Positions 20,909 through 32,200 of a DNA stretch of 42,081 nt are shown here, one piece after another; position 1 is the first letter of the stretch, and every line of letters starts with the position of its first letter. This DNA comes from Zygnema cylindricum. Its lineage: Eukaryota; Streptophyta; Zygnematophyceae; Zygnematales; Zygnemataceae. The DNA is taken from positions 64,001 to 106,081 of the forward strand of contig JBBHKE010002673.1 in assembly GCA_037447655.1 (NCBI GenBank), in the 5' to 3' direction. Made by a program: the position numbers and the translations under genes. The notes under the pieces are model-generated. The model ran no database searches and was not told the origin of the DNA. It was given only the letters and a program-made list of their open reading frames with translations.

Positions 20909-20910
20909 TG

Positions 20911-22049
20911 AGCAAAGGCGAGAGCTCCTAAAATGTTTTGAGCGACTCATTTCGGAACTTGGACGATCGGGAGGACCACCAAAACATTCTCGCGGTAACA
21001 TTGGAGGATCGCCTCCGAGTCTTATTAATTGGATATCCAGATTTTGACCGTCGCATTAATTGGTGGACTATTTCCGGACTTAGTCTTGTGTGTGTCGTCC
21101 ACGAGGTACGTCGGCGTCAACACACTTCACACGACTTGGTTTCCACTAATCAAATTTGTGCATGTGTATTTCTATTTCGAACGGTCCTGCGCACAATCGT
21201 GGCATCTACGGACGACCACGTCTGATTTCAAACAGTCTTGTACAAAGCAAATTTATGAAACACGACGAAACTTACCTTTAGGGAAGTGATGTCAAAGTAC
21301 AAGTTGGTTTTCGGAAATGTACGGCGACGATTCTTTCACGCGTCGTTGGGATTTAATCGTTGAAGTCTTCCTCGCATTTTAATGAAGGTTCGCGGTCAAC
21401 TATGGTCTTTAACAAAGCTATGAAAAAATCGTCGCAGAATCAAGTGTGATTGTTGTTTTTCTTGCGACGCTGGGCAATTATTCTGATTCAGTACTGTAAC
21501 GATTTTGGCTTCACGAGATATCGAATCGTACCTACTTTGAGCCGCGATATATAGGGTACACTATTTTGGGTTGGTTAGTGTATCAGCGCCTTTGCAAGTG
21601 CATTATTGCTGGCGCATTATTGTAGGTTGTCAAATTAGACACGTGGCATTTAGTCCTTGGACTGTCACTTAAATTATTTGCTTACTTTTAGGCTTAAGTA
21701 GTTCGTTTCCTGCAAACGTAGATTTATCATTCATAGAGGCGAGGAAAAAGACAAGGCTTTATTGATAGGGACAATTTCGTTCAGATTTACATTTTGTTTT
21801 CATTCTACTTTATAATGGATTTGTAAAAAGCCTTTCCTATGTTGTTATTATATATGAATGCCTATTGTTCTCTCCCTCTCGTATCTTCTGTAACTATTTG
21901 CATTTTGTGACGATTTTGAGATTAGACTTTGAGTTTCCTATGCCGGTTTGGACGCCTGTGGTCCCAAGATTCCTCTTGGTTACTCGAAACGGCCGATTCT
22001 GGTTTGCACAACAATATCTGCCTATTCGCTCACCACATGTAACTATATT
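20911..22049. other. No gene recognised
   Basis: Mixed-composition DNA between element D and the palindrome at 22050. Short open frames exist on both strands, but none shows a recognisable motif or splice-consistent pattern. It may include the 3' LTR of element D, which could not be delimited. Confidence 0.5.
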
Positions 22050-22075
22050 TAAAATCACCTCGCGAGGTGATTTTA
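22050..22075. repeat. 26-base perfect palindrome
   Basis: TAAAATCACCTCG followed immediately by its exact reverse complement, with no spacer. It could extrude as a cruciform or fold as a hairpin in RNA. It is not associated with a recognisable gene. Confidence 0.9.
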
Positions 22076-22549
22076 TACAAAGTTTGAAGATGAGCTGGAG
22101 GGACGCGAAATTGGGTCGAATCGCGCCATATAAAGTTTTAAGGTAACGCAACTTGTACGGTGGTAATTTCAATTTTTTGGTACAGCTGCGGATTTTCTTA
22201 TTTTTTCTAAGTTATGGAGGAAAACGACAAAAAATAACAGTAACTTTAGCACATGCGAAAGTACCCTAAACTACAGGATGATGTAAATTGTTTTTCCTTT
22301 TCTTCCCTTTATTTGACGGAAGATATTTTGGTGCAGCAACCAATTTTTGAGGAAAACGAAAGAAAAAACCTTCACCTAATAAGCGCATGGGCTCATACCG
22401 TTGGTTTCACCATAAAGAGTTTTTGATGATATAATATTTGAAATTTAAAATATTATTTGAAGTTCGCATGGGCACATAATACTCTTAGATTTCAAGATTT
22501 GCTATTTTTGATGGGGGAAACAGGCTGCCGCCGTGAATTGCTTTGAACG

Positions 22550-22722
22550 TTAATGTTTTTTTAGCCGCTTAAAACATCTTCTTTGTGCACACATGTCAGA
22601 CTGAAAATCGGACGGTTCCGATTGAAAGACAAGGCTCTCACTTATCGATTGATGGTCTCCCTTCATAAATCTGACACGTGTGTGCAGAGGTAAGATAGAA
22701 TAACACCAACACTATAAGCGAT
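22550..22722. mobile_element. Degenerate inverted-repeat element (MITE-like), same family as in PDHB introns
   Basis: Left arm near 22562-22610 (GCCGCTTAAAACATCTTCTT then GTGCACACATGTCAG) faces an inverted arm near 22671-22697 (CTGACACGTGTGTGCAGAGG). The left arm matches the arm of the element at 27687-27917, including the CCGCTTAAAACA core. The outer ends are eroded and no target duplication was found. Confidence 0.6.
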
Positions 22723-23650
22723 CCACGGTGTTCCGGGGGGGAACTATCCCGTTACTGAAACCATATACTTTCTGATGTCCAATGAAAATGTACTTCGCTT
22801 AGCTTCTCCTATAAGTCTGGAACTTGGTGACCAATGTCACATTTTTCACGTTTCTACCAGCTTCGTTTTTTCAAGCGAAACTGCAGAAATGGACGTTATG
22901 TGTATCCAAAACTTTTCACGTTATTGCTGACGTTGAAACTGAGGGATTAACTCCAGGACGGGTTTATGTGTGTCTAAATCCGTTTTTGGTTACGTGGCGT
23001 CAAATAATACTTTAACGGAAAGATTCATGTGCTGCTCTTGTCCATTATTTTTCTTGTTTCTCACGTGTACAGCTCAAAAATTTCCAATGGAATTATAACA
23101 AGTGATTGCCTGTTCCCACCGGAGCATTTGTAATTTTTTGCCCATTCCGATGATTTTCCGAAAACTCATCGGAAATCGGGTATTGTTCACACCAATATTT
23201 TGGGTTTTTTCTCCGATTGAAGGTGTCTTGTGACACATCACACGCTTTGACGTCATAAAATAAAGGCGCGAAAACAAAATTGCAAATTTTCAAACTTACT
23301 AATCAGATCGCACGCTTTGACGTCATTAGAACGACGACGATGGTTGAGAGTCTTGCAGCTTTTTCGCGCGATTACGACGAAATTGCCGTTCAGATGTTGT
23401 TTTTGCTACGTCAGCTTTTCGGGTTACCGTTGGCCTGTTTCACAGAAATACGCTACTTTAACCCGACTTCAATATCCCCCAATATTTTGAGGAAGTTAGT
23501 TTGTACGGTTTTCCGAAAATTTTCGTAAACAAAAAAGTCGGTGCTCGGAAATCTGAACATTATTCCCCGTCTGTTGCGGAAGTGAAATTTTCTATGGTGG
23601 GCTCAGGCTATCTGAGATGGGCCTAACATATGACAATCTGAAGGATAATG
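22723..23650. other. No gene recognised; direct repeat with CRE-like motif
   Basis: Contains two identical 16-base copies of CACGCTTTGACGTCAT (23241-23256 and 23311-23326), each with the palindrome TGACGTCA, the core of bZIP binding sites. Also contains a short inverted repeat, CCGATGATTTTCCG...ACTCATCGG, near 23147-23174. No coding region was supported. Confidence 0.55.
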
Positions 23651-24812
23651 TACTGTAATTAGAGTTAATAACGCTAATTCGGTCGCCCTAAATTTCGACT
23701 CTATCACCTTAAATAGAGTAAATGATTCTAAATTTTTCATTATACTATTTAAGGTGAGGTTTAATTAGCGTAAAAAAAATATAATACAGTTTCGTTTAAA
23801 AAGTGTGGAATACGGACGACGTCTGACCGTGCAGAATTGTACTTTTATATATATAAAGGTACATACAATGATTTAATAGAATCGTGCTCGCACGTGAAAT
23901 CGCACTAAACAAAAAAATCAATCACATAAAAAAAAAGCCATAACTCTCGTCCGTCGACAGCATCGTCGTCAGTGTGAACATTAACTGACATTCAGCGCGA
24001 TAAATAGTACTAACGTCATAATGACGTCAAGACTACACGGACTGACAAATTTTGTTCGATTACGTAATTTAGTGTTCATAATTTCAGCGCGGATAATTAA
24101 TGCCGACATAACCCAATATAGAATGCTTAAATAAATTAGAGTAAACTTCCTCTTTGAAAAAGTTATATCACACAAACTAGCGTTCATAACATAGTTCAAA
24201 AGTAGGTGAAAGTAGGCCCATACAATATGCCTATTGTATGCAAAACATATAATATGCCTTTAAGACCCATATTGTATTGGTCGAAAAATGAAAAAAAATA
24301 GTTACATGGTTGAGTTGCACATCGATCAATAGAGAATTAAACGTCACGTCTAAATTTCGAAAAAAAATCGGACAAAAAAAACAATTTCTGTGAGTTTTGA
24401 GGTAAAACTTATTTAAACCGTTAGATTTAGACGATCGGACGGTCTCTAACCAAAGTAGTGAATTAAGAAGATCACATGAAAAGCCCATAATACAACTTAC
24501 GATAGGACTATCTGTCATATTAGCGTCTGCAATTTTGAACGTCCACGTGTTTTAGTTCGCTAAAAAATTTCGTCCGTCAGCGTGCGCTGAACTATGATCA
24601 TACGTCAGATTCGTACGTCCGTACAAGAGTGTCCTCAATGAACACCCATACAGTATGCCTACTCTGCGCGAGTTTAGTGCCAAGTTTTGTGCGCCTACCA
24701 AAGGCCTACCATAAAAACGCCTACTTTTGAACTATGAACTTCATAACTCTAATTGTTTTTTTTGTTTTTTTAATCTAATTTTTTCACTACTCTAATTACG
24801 ATTCGCGGTGTA
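23651..24812. mobile_element. Mariner/Stowaway-like inverted-repeat element, copy 2 (with nested insert)
   Basis: Related to the element at 19929-20429: the subterminal stretches match (CGACTCTATCA, AAATAGAGTAAATGATTCTA, GTTTAATTAGCGT) and the right end is CGATTCGCGGTG followed by TA. The left end lacks the outer CACCGCGAATCG and begins TACTGTAATTAGAG. TACTGTA also follows the right end, as a 7-base direct repeat. Its extra length is partly explained by the insert at 24191-24739. Confidence 0.72.
24191..24739. mobile_element. Nested inverted-repeat element, hAT-like by target duplication
   Basis: Flanked by TTCATAAC at 24183-24190 and 24740-24747, an 8-base duplication as made by hAT transposases. 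The left end is ATAGTTCAAAAGTAGG and the right end is CTACTTTTGAACTATGAAC, so the inverted repeats are offset by four bases. The uninterrupted homologous site is seen in copy 1 near 20355. No transposase is present. Confidence 0.75.
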
Positions 24813-24867
24813 CTGTACTTTAAAAAGTTTGGTCGTCATTTGTCGCCTCATCGACCATCACTCGTAA

Positions 24868-25811
24868 GGGCGTGTCCCCATGTGTTCAAGTAAGGAATTT
24901 TTTCCGTCGTTTACACAGAAAATGGGACTCCCTACTTGAAAAAATTACGCCGTAAGAAAAATGGGCAAAAACTCAAATACAGTTTGCGTCATCTTGGAAC
25001 TTGAAAGGTACGGCGATTTGGCAGTATTATCATCGCGACCCACTTCCACGTCATCTTGACACTTGCACTGAAATCAAATCGCGACCTGCTTTTAATCAAA
25101 ATACTACCCTATTGACGAATAGAACGCCTGGGTTGCACGTGTGAAAAGTTTTCATTTTTTTTTGCACGAAGGAAAGTACACGCTATTTTTTTCACTGCTC
25201 GTCACGAGCATGCACATAAGAAAATGACAAATATGTACAGAAAAAACTTGCAGGGGTCTCGGACCTCCACTTTCCTTCATGGGTCCTTTGCAAAAGTTTA
25301 CGTCGTCCTCGTCTCTCTTCCTCTTTCTCACTTGATCGCTCTAATGTCTCTCTCCCCTAAATGAAATGCGGCAATGATTGTTTCAAATGAAAGATATATT
25401 TTTTATCTTTTTTTTTAATATCTTTGGTCGTAGTTTGACGGCATATCGAATGATAAAAGATAATTAAAAGAAATCGGAAGCCATGGCGGAAAGTTTACGT
25501 ACTAATGACGTCACAGCGTGGCGTGACTTCGCAATGTCAAAACCCTAAACATTTACGATGTCAGAAAAACCTCGACGTCTACAACCGTCGCCGTTTTTGT
25601 AGACGTCACTTATTTTAGGAAGTTTCGCAGTAGTCTACATTTCATTTCGTAGTCTATCGCACATTTTGTAGACCTCTACGACTGTCACAAATTTGAAGTA
25701 ATGAAAGCGCAAGTAACGAATGACATAGGAACACTTTGAAAAGTACACCGTAAAATCAGCGCTAAAATCCAAAATAACGTTTCAAAATATCGGTTACATG
25801 GGGACACGCCC
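24868..25811. mobile_element. PIF/Harbinger-like inverted-repeat element
   Basis: 944 bases with a perfect 16-base terminal inverted repeat, GGGCGTGTCCCCATGT, and TAA at both flanks (24865-24867 and 25812-25814). The 3-base TWA duplication and GG start fit PIF/Harbinger. No transposase frame is visible, so it is non-autonomous. Its right end lies about 430 bases before the PDHB start codon. Confidence 0.85.
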
Positions 25812-25814
25812 TAA

Positions 25815-26243
25815 GCCTCATTTAAAAAGAAAGAAAACATAAAAATCCGATCGGACGGTCAAACTGACATTCCTGAGACAAACCGTCGTTTTACCGAAAT
25901 CGCCATGTGCTAATACCGTAGTCCAACATATGATGCCTGTATCGTGATTTTACGCGGCGACAGGCGTAAAACGCGGCATGAAAAAATCTTGTCGCGGCAC
26001 TTTCAAAAATATCCCACGTGTCGATCTCCTGCTTGCTATCGCCACGTGGAACTGCAGAAACAATTTTTAGGGTTCAATTCTCGTGCCTTTCACTATTCAG
26101 TACTTCACTTATTCAACTTCAAATTTCCCTCGCCTGCCCAACTTTTAGTTTCCTCAACAGATTAATCCTCTGCCAGTTATTTTTGCCGAAGGACAGGCCT
26201 TTTCACCTCCTTAATTTGCAGAGGCGATCCTAGCCGTCCGATC
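25815..26243 (+). promoter_or_regulatory. PDHB promoter and 5' UTR region
   Basis: Short space between the Harbinger-like element and the PDHB ATG. It contains two G-boxes, CACGTG at 26015-26020 and 26043-26048, which bind plant bZIP/bHLH factors, and TTTTAGGGTT near 26067, a telo-box-like motif frequent upstream of plant housekeeping genes. No convincing TATA box was assigned. The transcription start is not determined. Confidence 0.55.
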
Positions 26244-29200
26244 ATGGCTATGGCCGCTGCTGCTTCTCGGATCCTTCCTCGCCGTCTTGTTGGAAACCTG
26301 TTGCAAAGAGGACAGGTGAGACACCACAGGAACTCGACAGTGTAGAGAGGTCGAAGGACGCCTTAGGTCTTTTTCTTTAATGTTTTAAAAAAAAGTTTAC
26401 TTAACTCAACTTGTGTCAAACAGTGGGAGAATTAAGGATTGCTGTGGAATTCCTGTGTTTCTAAAAGCTGTGTACAGCAAAATGTGCGAGGTTTATTTTG
26501 TTTTTTTATTACATTATTGTTAGATTTGCCTTTAACAAGTGCAGCTAGATTGGATACTTATGCGGATCAGAAAATTGATTATCTATTTTAGATTTGCTTT
26601 TTACATGATGTTTTTCTTATAGCTTCTGGAGGATCTAATTGCCTTAGATTGCTCACAAAAATCATTTTTTCTATTTTTTAATCACCAGTTTCATCTTTAC
26701 TTTTCATTTTTAAGATTACTCTTCATTCTGTTTGTGATGATTTATTTTTGTAAAAGTTGGCTTTCCTTCTGTAACTGACAACGGTGATCATAATGAGATC
26801 GTGGTTCATTCTGTTTATTGTTTTATTTTTGTTAAAGCTGACTTTGTTTCGTTACTGGCAACGGTGATCATGTAATGGTTGAAATGGTCACAGCAAGCTC
26901 CCGCCTTTTCGCGTCATTTTGCAGCAGCTGCCGCAGGGGAGGTAAGCGAGTTTTGTCTTTTCTTGCTGTTGTTAGGAGTGGCGTGAGAGGCTAAAGTGGT
27001 GGATATGAGTTAAGAAAACTACACTGCCCATCGCTATTAGTGGGAAATTTTTGGCAGTTTAAAGGCGTTGTTTTTTTTTTTTTTTTAAGGAAAATAATCG
27101 AAATGTGATGGTCTTACCTTTTGATGGCGATTCCACGTTTCAACATCGGAAAACTGTGTAACTGTGAGATAAGAAAAAAAAGTTTGATTGCATGAAAAAT
27201 GTTTGACATGTTAGACTTGTATATTTCCGATTCTACCATTCGTAGTTAAAAAGTACAAAAACGTATGGAAACTCTACATTTGGTTATCTTATATGATGCT
27301 CGTTCCATACAGTTGTTTCGGTTGTTATGTGTGTACATCATGAGGTAACCGGAGATAGCATTTCCATACCCTTTGGCACATTTAAACTATGGAACCATTG
27401 ACATGGTTTGAATCACTTTTAATGCCCATTACGTTTCTTTTCTGTGTATATTTTTCTAAATTTTATAACCTTATGTTGTTATTCTGTTGTGTTCTTATGT
27501 TGTTCTGTTCTGTATTGTTAATTTTTAAAACAATTACTTTTGTCTTGTTTTTTGGTGGTCAGGCTCAGATGACAGTTCGTGACGCGCTGAACTCGGCTTT
27601 GGATGAAGAGATGAGTGCGGATCCAAAGGTGTTCATCATTGGAGAAGAGGTATTGTACACTGCCCATCGCTGTTAGTGTAAAGAAATAACTACACCGTCG
27701 ATTGTATTTAACGTATATGTTTTTTTCGCCACTTAAAACAACTTTTCTCCATACACACTTGTTAGATTTTCAATTTGAGACCGCCAATCGGAAGCTGAGA
27801 ATGTTACCTTTCAATCGCAACCGTCAGATTTACAACCCGAGCAGTGTGTACGGAGAAAAGATGTTTTAAGTGGCGAAAAAAACATATACGCTAAATACGA
27901 TCGACAGTGGTGTTAAAGTATTACATGGGAGAGGGAGACGGAGAGGGAAATAAAAAGGGAGAGGGAAAGGAAAACAGTTTTGTAGGATTGGGGAGAGGGA
28001 GAAGAAAGGAGGGAGAGGGAGTGGGTGAGGGAGCTGGCGAGGGAATGGGGGAGGGGGAGGGAGAGGGAGAGGACGAGGGAGAAAAGCTAATTTAGGGCAG
28101 ATTGGCATGGCCGACTGAAGGGCACTTGCTTACATAGTGTTATTAACACTTTTTTATGGTTTTCGGCAGAAAAGTTCTTGATCTACTTAGTATTATTAAC
28201 ATTGACGGTGCTCGGCAGTGTATTCTTTTTGGTTATTTTTTTCCTTGATCAGTTTGCATTGCTCCCATTGATGTTCTTCTGTCGCATGTGAGTTTGATAT
28301 GGTTGGAGTTCTGTATGGCTCTCTCCTTGATGTCTCACGTGAAATTCCTTGTCTTTTTTCCTTTTTGTTTTTGTTTTTTTTTCTTGCAGGTTGGAGAATA
28401 CCAAGGGGCGTATAAGGTTAGTCGATGTCCCTGCAATTCGATTCTCATTTTTGTTTTTTTCCTTTCTGCTTTTGGCAATCTGATTCCCAGTTCCACAGTC
28501 TGTCTGCAGTTTGATAATTTTCTTCGCACCAATTTGATTTTGTCTTTAGTGAATGGTTTAGAGGATGTTTTGTGCATATGCTGGTTTATATTTGCTATGT
28601 TTGAACCAAGGTTCAATTTTTGCCGTCAGTAGACACAATGTGTGCTGTCAATACTCTTTAGCCCATTGGAGAAGGCAGATCAAATCACCCTAACCTACCC
28701 TATTGTACCCTAATATGCCCTATTACCCTAATCTTAATATACCCTGTCTGTAATTCCTGCAGTCATGTTCACTGGGCGTTTAATGCATTTGACATCAAAG
28801 TAGAGTGCACTGAGCAGGGTTTATGAAGGTTTTTTATGATTTGAGTTCCTAATCAACTATTATTGTTGTTATTATTATTTCTCCTGGGTTTCTCCATGAT
28901 TTATCGTGCTTCTAAGTCACACAAGATAGCGTTGAGCTTATTTGCTCAATTATTATTTCAGATCCTTTTTTAGCCCTAGCCTTTATTTTTAGTAGTCTTT
29001 TTGAGACTGCTGGGTGAAATTAGCTTTCTCTTTCTTTTTTATTTTTCTTGATTTTTTTTTTCCAATGGAGAAGCTAAGCTACTTCAAAGGGAAGAGAATT
29101 TTTGTTCTTCAACGTCTTGCTCGGAGTTCTCTCCTTTAGTGATAGGCTAATTATATTGAAGAAATTTTCCCTGATGTCGAGGGTAAATTGAACACTTTTA

Positions 29201-32200
29201 GGGTAAACTGTATGTAAAATTACCCTAAAAATTGTACGAATTGGACTATTTACCCTCAAAACGAGGGTTAAACGTCATTTGTGTAATAAATTTACGAGTT
29301 ATATCTTTGAAAACATCTCACAATAGTAGGAATAGGAAAATCCAAGGGGAGAGCCTTAATTGAACAAAGGAGCATCTTCTGAAAGTAAGATATTTTTACA
29401 ACAATGTATCAGAGACTTGTTTACTTACATATCATGTACATGTGAGGAAAAAGTTTTGCACTAATGCTTTTTTTTTGTGTCTTTTTCTTTTAGCATGTTT
29501 TTGCACCTTTTTGGGCTCAAGTGACATTTTTTTGTTTTGTTTTCTTTGTTATTGTGGCTCGTGGACTCTGTTCTTTTAACAGATAAGATTGCTCTATCTC
29601 TGAAAACTCCCAAAAACCCTAGAAGCCCCTAGAAAACCCTGCATGTTAACCTTCTCATGTTTTCTTCATTTGGGTTCTGCATTTGGGGGACAGATCACCA
29701 AGGGTCTTTTGCAAAAGTATGGGCCTGATCGCGTGTTGGACACTCCTATCACAGAAGTGAGTTCCTGATAGTTTTTTGTTAGTTTTTGCCCCCATATTTT
29801 CTATTTGGTCCCACTTACGCCTGGTAATAATTAAAAGGGCTACAGGGAATTAAGCTCTAGAGAGTTCCTGTTCGGTCTTTCCGACTATTTTCACGCCTCT
29901 TTTTTGAGATAATTGTAAGCTGTAATACTTTACAGAAATTGTGAAATCTTACAAAATAATTGTAATACTGGCAAGATCCCAAAATAACCCGGAAAACCTT
30001 GTCAGAAGGCTTTGACAATAGCTGGCATAACTGTCGATTACAAGTTCATTATTTTGTTTCCCATTTGACTCATATGCTCGACTTATGAATAAATTATGTT
30101 TTTTGAGCAGTTTACTTGCAAGAAATGCACGGATGATGTGACCATCGAACTCCTGGTGAAAAGTTTATGGCATTTTTGTTATTAACCTTTTCATGACCAA
30201 TTACTTTTCATAACAATTGATTGTGGCTATTTTTTCTTTTATATGCTATTGACTGTGGATGAAATTTGACTGTATGGATTTTGGAGAGGGCAGGCTGGGT
30301 TCACAGGTATTGGGGTTGGAGCCGCCATGTATGGGTTGAAGCCAGTAGTGGAATTCATGACCTTCAACTTTTCGATGCAGGTAAAGTGTCTTGTACTACC
30401 CCTTTATCGATCATGTATTTTCCGAGTTTACTCAGAATGTACTTGTTTTTTTTTATATGTTGGAAACAGTGTACTAAAGTGTGTCAGCCGGATTGCAATG
30501 ACCTGTATCGATAGTGGTTTCAGGTGAAAATCGTATATATTGTCAAAGAAACATTTAAAAACAGACCCGGAAAAAAACATAAACAAAAAACCATTTAAGC
30601 CTATTTAGATATGTAGCAGAGCATGTTAATGTTGTCCTAAACACAAAATAGCGCTATTGATACTAATTGTTTTATTGTTCATGCTAACTCTTTTTGCGGT
30701 TCCCAATCGTCCATGTCATTTGGACAGGCAGAAGAATTATGAACACGGTGTTTATAGGTATTCGCAGTTTAGTTAAGTTTGTTAAAGTTGTATAATCACA
30801 AACTTTGTCAAAGGTGTATAATGTTTAAATTTGCTTGGATCCTGGCAGGCAATTGATCATATTATTAATTCAGCAGCAAAGTCCCACTATATGTCGGGTG
30901 GTCAATTGACGTGCCCTATTGTTTTTCGAGGCCCAAATGGAGCTGCGGCTGGTGTTGGAGCTCAACATTCTCAGGTGTGCTTGTAAAAAGAAAAAAATGA
31001 ATCTTTTCCATCTCCTCTCTCTTTCTCTCTCTCCCTCCCTCTCACATAGACCCCTTTCCGCCTCTTCCTCTCACTCTGCCCACCTTGCCTTGCCCCTCTC
31101 CATTAGCCCCTCTCTCCCTCTCTCGATCTCTCTCGCTCCTTCCCACTTTCTACCTCTCTCTTGCTCTCTCTCGCCCTCTCTTCCCCTCCCTCTCTCTCCC
31201 CCCCTCTCTCCCTTTCCCTCTCCCTCTCTCCCTCTCCTCTCTCTCTCACTCTCTCCCTCTCTCCCTCCTCACTTCAATGTAATTTCATCATTAAAAAAAT
31301 GCAGGACTTTTGATTGACCATGCAAATGTGAATAACGCCACACTAGTTTAGGATGCTACGATAAGATGGCGGTTATTGATAGCCGACTAACTTGTTCTGA
31401 GAATTTTAGGATAGCCTTGACCAGGGATTTTATGTTTTGATAACTATGATTTACATGTGTCTACGTCAGTAATGGGTTTTGCTTTAAGATGTGTGATTGC
31501 TTTGTTACGTGGGTTTTTTAATCTTTGAGGCAATGTATTTTCATTTGTACATCCTGTAAAAGCTTTAAGAAGCATGATGCATTCTCAGGGGTTTACCTTG
31601 ATATGTAGCTAAATGGTTTTTAATAAAAGTAGAAATTAATGTGTCAAAAGGTGGCTTGGGGGCATGAGCTTTGTGGATGTACCTGCTAACGATGCAATCC
31701 ATATGCATTCTTTTATGCATTTTTTAGTCCCTTTTTTTTATTCATTTTGTCATTTTCCTGCAGGATTTCGCCGCCTGGTATGGCCATTGTCCTGGCCTGA
31801 AAGTGTTGGCCCCATGGTCCGCAGAAGATGCCCGGGGCCTTCTGAAGGCGGCTATTCGGGACCCTGATCCAGTGGTGTTTTTGGAAAACGAGCTCTTGTA
31901 CGTCCCCTTTTTCCTCTCCTAAATACCGTGTAGACATATTTTATCAAACGAGCTTCCTTTCTTTCTTAAATAGTGTGTAGACATATTTAGAAAATGAGCC
32001 TCCTTTCTTCTTAAATAGTGTCTAGTCATATGTTAGAGGACGAGCATCCTTCCTTTATTAAATAATGTGTAGACATATTTTAGAGAGTGAGTTTTGTTCG
32101 CTGCCTATCTGCTTTTCCTTTCTTTCCTAAATAAATATTGTGTTAGTCATGTGGAAAACCATATGGTTGCAAGTTTCCATCTGTTACTGTCCTGTCACAT

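Larger units (their letters stand above)
16228..20910 (+). mobile_element. Element D: decayed Copia retrotransposon of a second lineage
   Basis: Gag-pol remnant in the order gag, zinc knuckle, protease, integrase, RT, RNase H, with motifs closer to the Tnt1/Tork type than to A and B (integrase WHRQLGHLH, RT ALYGLKQS, RNase H KTKHI). No LTRs or target duplication could be recognised, so the stated limits are those of recognisable coding plus flank. A 501-base inverted-repeat element interrupts it at 19929-20429. Stops and frameshifts are frequent throughout. Confidence 0.8.

Noticed and set aside
21865-22146. 93-codon open frame near the palindrome
   Set aside because: No recognisable motif, and the opposite strand is open over the same stretch. 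Reported only as unannotated DNA.
27907-28095. 62-codon Gly/Glu-rich open frame
   Set aside because: It is a translation of the GA-rich intron tract, and both strands are open because of composition.
28683-28745. Interstitial telomere
   Set aside because: CCCTAA units are irregularly spaced and few, so it is only a degenerate resemblance.
30919-31317. 132-codon Ser/Pro/Leu-rich open frame
   Set aside because: It begins in exon 7 out of frame and then translates the CT tract of intron 7.
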